DNA of 64,000 nt from Kitasatospora viridis (GTDB lineage: Bacteria > Actinomycetota > Actinomycetes > Streptomycetales > Streptomycetaceae): assembly GCF_007829815.1 (NCBI RefSeq), contig NZ_VIWT01000001.1, positions 3,495,501 to 3,559,500 of the forward strand, read 5' to 3'. A model generated the notes under the pieces. That model was not told where the DNA came from and made no database searches. It saw only the letters and a program-made list of their open reading frames with translations. Positions 62,011-64,000 of the stretch are shown piece after piece (the first letter of the stretch is position 1; each line of letters begins with the position of its first letter). Made by a program: the position numbers and the translations under genes.

Positions 62011-63252
62011 TCAGTTGCCGTCGAGCCCGAGGCCCGGCAGCAGGCCGGGGATCAGCGGCGGCAGGTTGAGCCCGGAGTTCGGCGCACCGCTCTGCCCCGC
62101 GGTGGGCGAGGCGGGCGCCGGGGCCTGGCCGGCCTGGCCGTTCGACCCGTCCGCGCCACCGCCGGCGGCCGGCGCCGACGAGGCCGCACCGGCCTGGCCG
62201 TTCCCGGTGAGGCTGCCGGTGAGCCCGTTGACCAGACCGCCGACCGGGTTGCCGACGCCCTTGGCGGGCCCGGCGACGCCGTCCTGGCCGGGCGACTGGG
62301 TGCCCGTGCCGGGCCGGCCGGCCGGCTCGTCGGGGCTGCTCCGCGGGGTCTGCGCGGCGGGTTGGCCGCCGGTGGACGGGGAGTTGCCCGCGGCCGGGTC
62401 GGCGGAGCCGCTGTCGGTGGCGGACGGACCGGCCGGCTGGCCGGCCGGCGGCTCCAGGTGGAGCGGACCGACCTCCTCGTTCAGGTTGTCGAAGAGCTGG
62501 TCCACCTGGCCGGCCACCGGGGTCAGCTGGGTGGGCAACTTGGGCTGCAGGGCGGCCCAGTGGTCGTCCTGGGCCTCGGTGAAGGAGGCCAGCTTGCGCA
62601 TCGGGTCGAGCGAGCCGTTGGCCCGGTAGACCGAGCGCAGCAGGTCGCGGCCGCGGGCCGCCTCGGCGTGCATGTCGCGCAGCGCGGAGCCGAGCCGGTT
62701 GACCGTCTCGGGGCTGAGCGGGCCGCTGCCGGAGCGGCCGACCAGGGTGCGGGCCTCGGCCAGCCGGGTGGAGGCCTGGTCCAGCAGCAGGGCGCCGCGC
62801 TCCTGGTCGTTGTCGGCCAGGTCCAGGCGCAGGCCTTCGAGTTGGCGCTTCATGCCGTACAGCGGGTCGCCGGGCAGGGCGCCGGAGCTGGCCGCGGCCA
62901 CCCCGGCCAGGCTGCCCACCGTGACCCCGGCGATCATGCCGGTGATGGCGAACCGGCGGCCCCAGCGGCGCCGGGCCAGCCGGTCGATCCGCCGGTGCCG
63001 GTGCTCCCGCTGGCGCGGTACGGCGGCCAGGCCGCCCCCGCCGACGGTCTGCTCGAACGCGGCCAGCAACTGGGCGCGTTGCACCACCCGGACCTCGGCG
63101 TCCAGGCCGGGCACCGGGAGCGCGCTCAGCGCCCTTGCGGTGTCCAGGAGTTCACCCAGCGGCTCGCTGCTCGCGGCCGGTCCTGTCCGGTGGGCCTCCA
63201 GCGCCTCGGCGAAGGCCTTCGCCCGCCGGTGCTCCAGCACGTTTGCCGTCAC
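62011..63252 (-). CDS. rsbN: Anti-sigma factor RsbN (DUF5667 domain)
   Basis: RsbN restrains the developmental sigma factor BldN. The 413-residue product has an N-terminal cytoplasmic part (about 1-95) with an ArsR-like helical block (ERRAKAFAEALEAHRTG type), one membrane helix (ITGMIAGVTVGSLAGVAAASSGAL, about 103-122), the DUF5667 domain (LYGMKRQLEGLRLDLADND) and a very long Pro/Gly/Ala tail outside. GTG 63252 follows GGGAGG eight bases upstream. It lies downstream of bldN, as in Streptomyces genomes, with a sigma-BldN-like promoter in the gap, so the regulator may be induced by the sigma factor it inhibits. Confidence 0.88.
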   Translation of the reverse strand: MTANVLEHRRAKAFAEALEAHRTGPAASSEPLGELLDTARALSALPVPGLDAEVRVVQRAQLLAAFEQTVGGGGLAAVPRQREHRHRRIDRLARRRWGRRFAITGMIAGVTVGSLAGVAAASSGALPGDPLYGMKRQLEGLRLDLADNDQERGALLLDQASTRLAEARTLVGRSGSGPLSPETVNRLGSALRDMHAEAARGRDLLRSVYRANGSLDPMRKLASFTEAQDDHWAALQPKLPTQLTPVAGQVDQLFDNLNEEVGPLHLEPPAGQPAGPSATDSGSADPAAGNSPSTGGQPAAQTPRSSPDEPAGRPGTGTQSPGQDGVAGPAKGVGNPVGGLVNGLTGSLTGNGQAGAASSAPAAGGGADGSNGQAGQAPAPASPTAGQSGAPNSGLNLPPLIPGLLPGLGLDGN

Positions 63253-63385
63253 GGGCCACACCTCCCTTCGTCGTTGTCGACTCCCCGGCCTGCCGGACGG
63301 TTGCCACGGCGGGCCAAATCCACTCCTTCGGGTGATGGATCGTGGCCCGTCTTGACCACGCCGCCCGAGGGGGTCTGCACGCTGG

Positions 63386-63414
63386 GCAACGAGTGGCGTC
63401 GGCCGTCGGTTACG
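63386..63414 (-). promoter_or_regulatory. Sigma-BldN-like promoter before rsbN
   Basis: On the minus strand CGTAAC (63409-63414) is followed after 17 bp by CGTTGC (63386-63391), resembling the sigma-BldN consensus as I recall it (CGTAAC, 16-17 bp, CGTTGA). It would give a leader of about 125 nt. Confidence 0.5.
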
Positions 63415-63476
63415 CGTGAGTGATCATGTGACCGCATTCTCACCCGGACGTGTGGGAACAGTCCGCGAGGTGGACT

Positions 63477-64000
63477 TCACCTGGCATCGGGCGGGAGCAG
63501 TCGGGCCAGCGTGCGCACCGCGCGGTACTGCAGGGTCTTGATCGCGCCCTCGTTCTTGCCCATGATCCGGGCCGTCTCGGCCACCGAAAGCCCTTGCAGG
63601 AAGCGCAAGGTGACGCACTCCTGCTGCTGCGGGTTGAGCCGGCGCACCGCGTCCAGCAGGGCGGCGTTGGAGAGCGACTCCAGCACCGAGTCCTCCGGAC
63701 TGCGCTCGCACTCGTTGGAGTCGAGCATCTCGCCGGTGGTCACCTCCAGCCGGAAGCGGCTGGACTTGAAGTGGTCGGCGACCAGGTTGCGCGCGATGGT
63801 CACCAGCCAGGCCCCGAAGTCCCGGCCCTGCCAGGTGAAGGTGCCGATCCGGCGCAGCGCCCGCAGGAAGGTCTCGCTGGTCAGGTCCTCGGCCGTGGCC
63901 CGGCTGCCGACCCGGTAGTAGATGTACCGGTAGACCGTGTCGCAGTAGTGGTCGTAGAGCCGCCCGAAGGCCTCGCTCTCGCCGGCCTGGGCCCGTTCGA
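63477..64000 (-). CDS. bldN: ECF RNA polymerase sigma factor BldN (3' part)
   Basis: BldN drives aerial-mycelium genes such as chaplins, rodlins and bldM. The window holds the last 174 residues; the start lies beyond 64000. Region 2 has DHYCDTVYRYIYYRVGSRATAEDLTSETFLRALR in part as RYIYYRVGSRATAEDLTSE, FTWQGRDFGAWLVTIARN; region 4 has LNPQQQECVTLRFLQGLSVAETARIMGKNEGAIKT in part as LQGLSVAETARIMGKNEGA. The neighbouring rsbN supports the identity. Streptomycete BldN has an N-terminal pro-sequence, not visible here. Confidence 0.92.
   Translation of the reverse strand, partial: ERAQAGESEAFGRLYDHYCDTVYRYIYYRVGSRATAEDLTSETFLRALRRIGTFTWQGRDFGAWLVTIARNLVADHFKSSRFRLEVTTGEMLDSNECERSPEDSVLESLSNAALLDAVRRLNPQQQECVTLRFLQGLSVAETARIMGKNEGAIKTLQYRAVRTLARLLPPDAR

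Overview
The window is a piece of a very GC-rich actinobacterial chromosome, almost certainly Streptomycetaceae (Streptomyces or Kitasatospora). The evidence is strong third-position GC, frequent GTG starts, and a set of genes typical of this family: disA, clpC, lsr2, a lone nuoD, a bS22-type ribosomal peptide, and rsbN/bldN for aerial development. I see no rRNA, tRNA, CRISPR array, IS element or phage module.

Layout. 0-7.6 kb is mostly housekeeping: the 3' part of disA, a Gly/Ser-rich membrane protein, mutY, a DHA2 efflux pump divergent from its TetR regulator, an M23 peptidase and a threonine-aldolase-like PLP enzyme. 7.6-27.4 kb is an accessory island. It holds a Trypco2 + trypsin-NACHT-TPR pair, an HxlR/oxidoreductase pair, a small toxin-antitoxin-like pair, a SDR/NmrA enzyme, a DUF4157 effector-like protein flanked by a duplicated 3' gene fragment, a Zn-ribbon HTH protein, a large wHTH-Hsp90 (GHKL) protein of mosaic composition, a secreted hydrolase, a DUF4097 protein, a ricin-lectin protein with a possible pore-forming tail, and an XRE/DUF397/DUF397 set divergent from an anti-sigma-type ATPase.

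27.4-46.7 kb returns to core genes. These are clpC (with a ClgR-like box), lsr2, an N-acetyltransferase, a BlaI-type regulator, lysS with a 53-residue membrane peptide, a sortase-anchored LAFTG protein, and one co-directional block for pantothenate/CoA and NAD precursors (DUF2520 Rossmann protein, panC, panD, nadB, nadC, coaX). A two-component system follows, then a MidA-nuoD operon. 46.7-61.9 kb matches a block conserved across actinobacteria: a Cys-rich protein, ppx/gppA-like, a TIM-barrel sugar isomerase-like protein, ilvD, proC, an AcuC-like deacetylase, a small HTH protein, bS22, an epimerase and an acyltransferase. The window ends in rsbN (anti-sigma) and the 3' part of bldN (ECF sigma), with a promoter-like site before rsbN that resembles sigma-BldN promoters.

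The most interesting points are: the conflict-type genes grouped in the island; the apparent insertion of the DUF4157 gene with duplication of a neighbouring gene end; the sharp composition change inside the Hsp90-like gene and its RHIM-like N-terminus; and the translational coupling of a MidA methyltransferase to its probable substrate NuoD. Many genes start 6-8 nt after a TANNNT hexamer with no ribosome binding site, which suggests leaderless mRNAs. All functional calls rest on motif reading and family knowledge; no database search was run.
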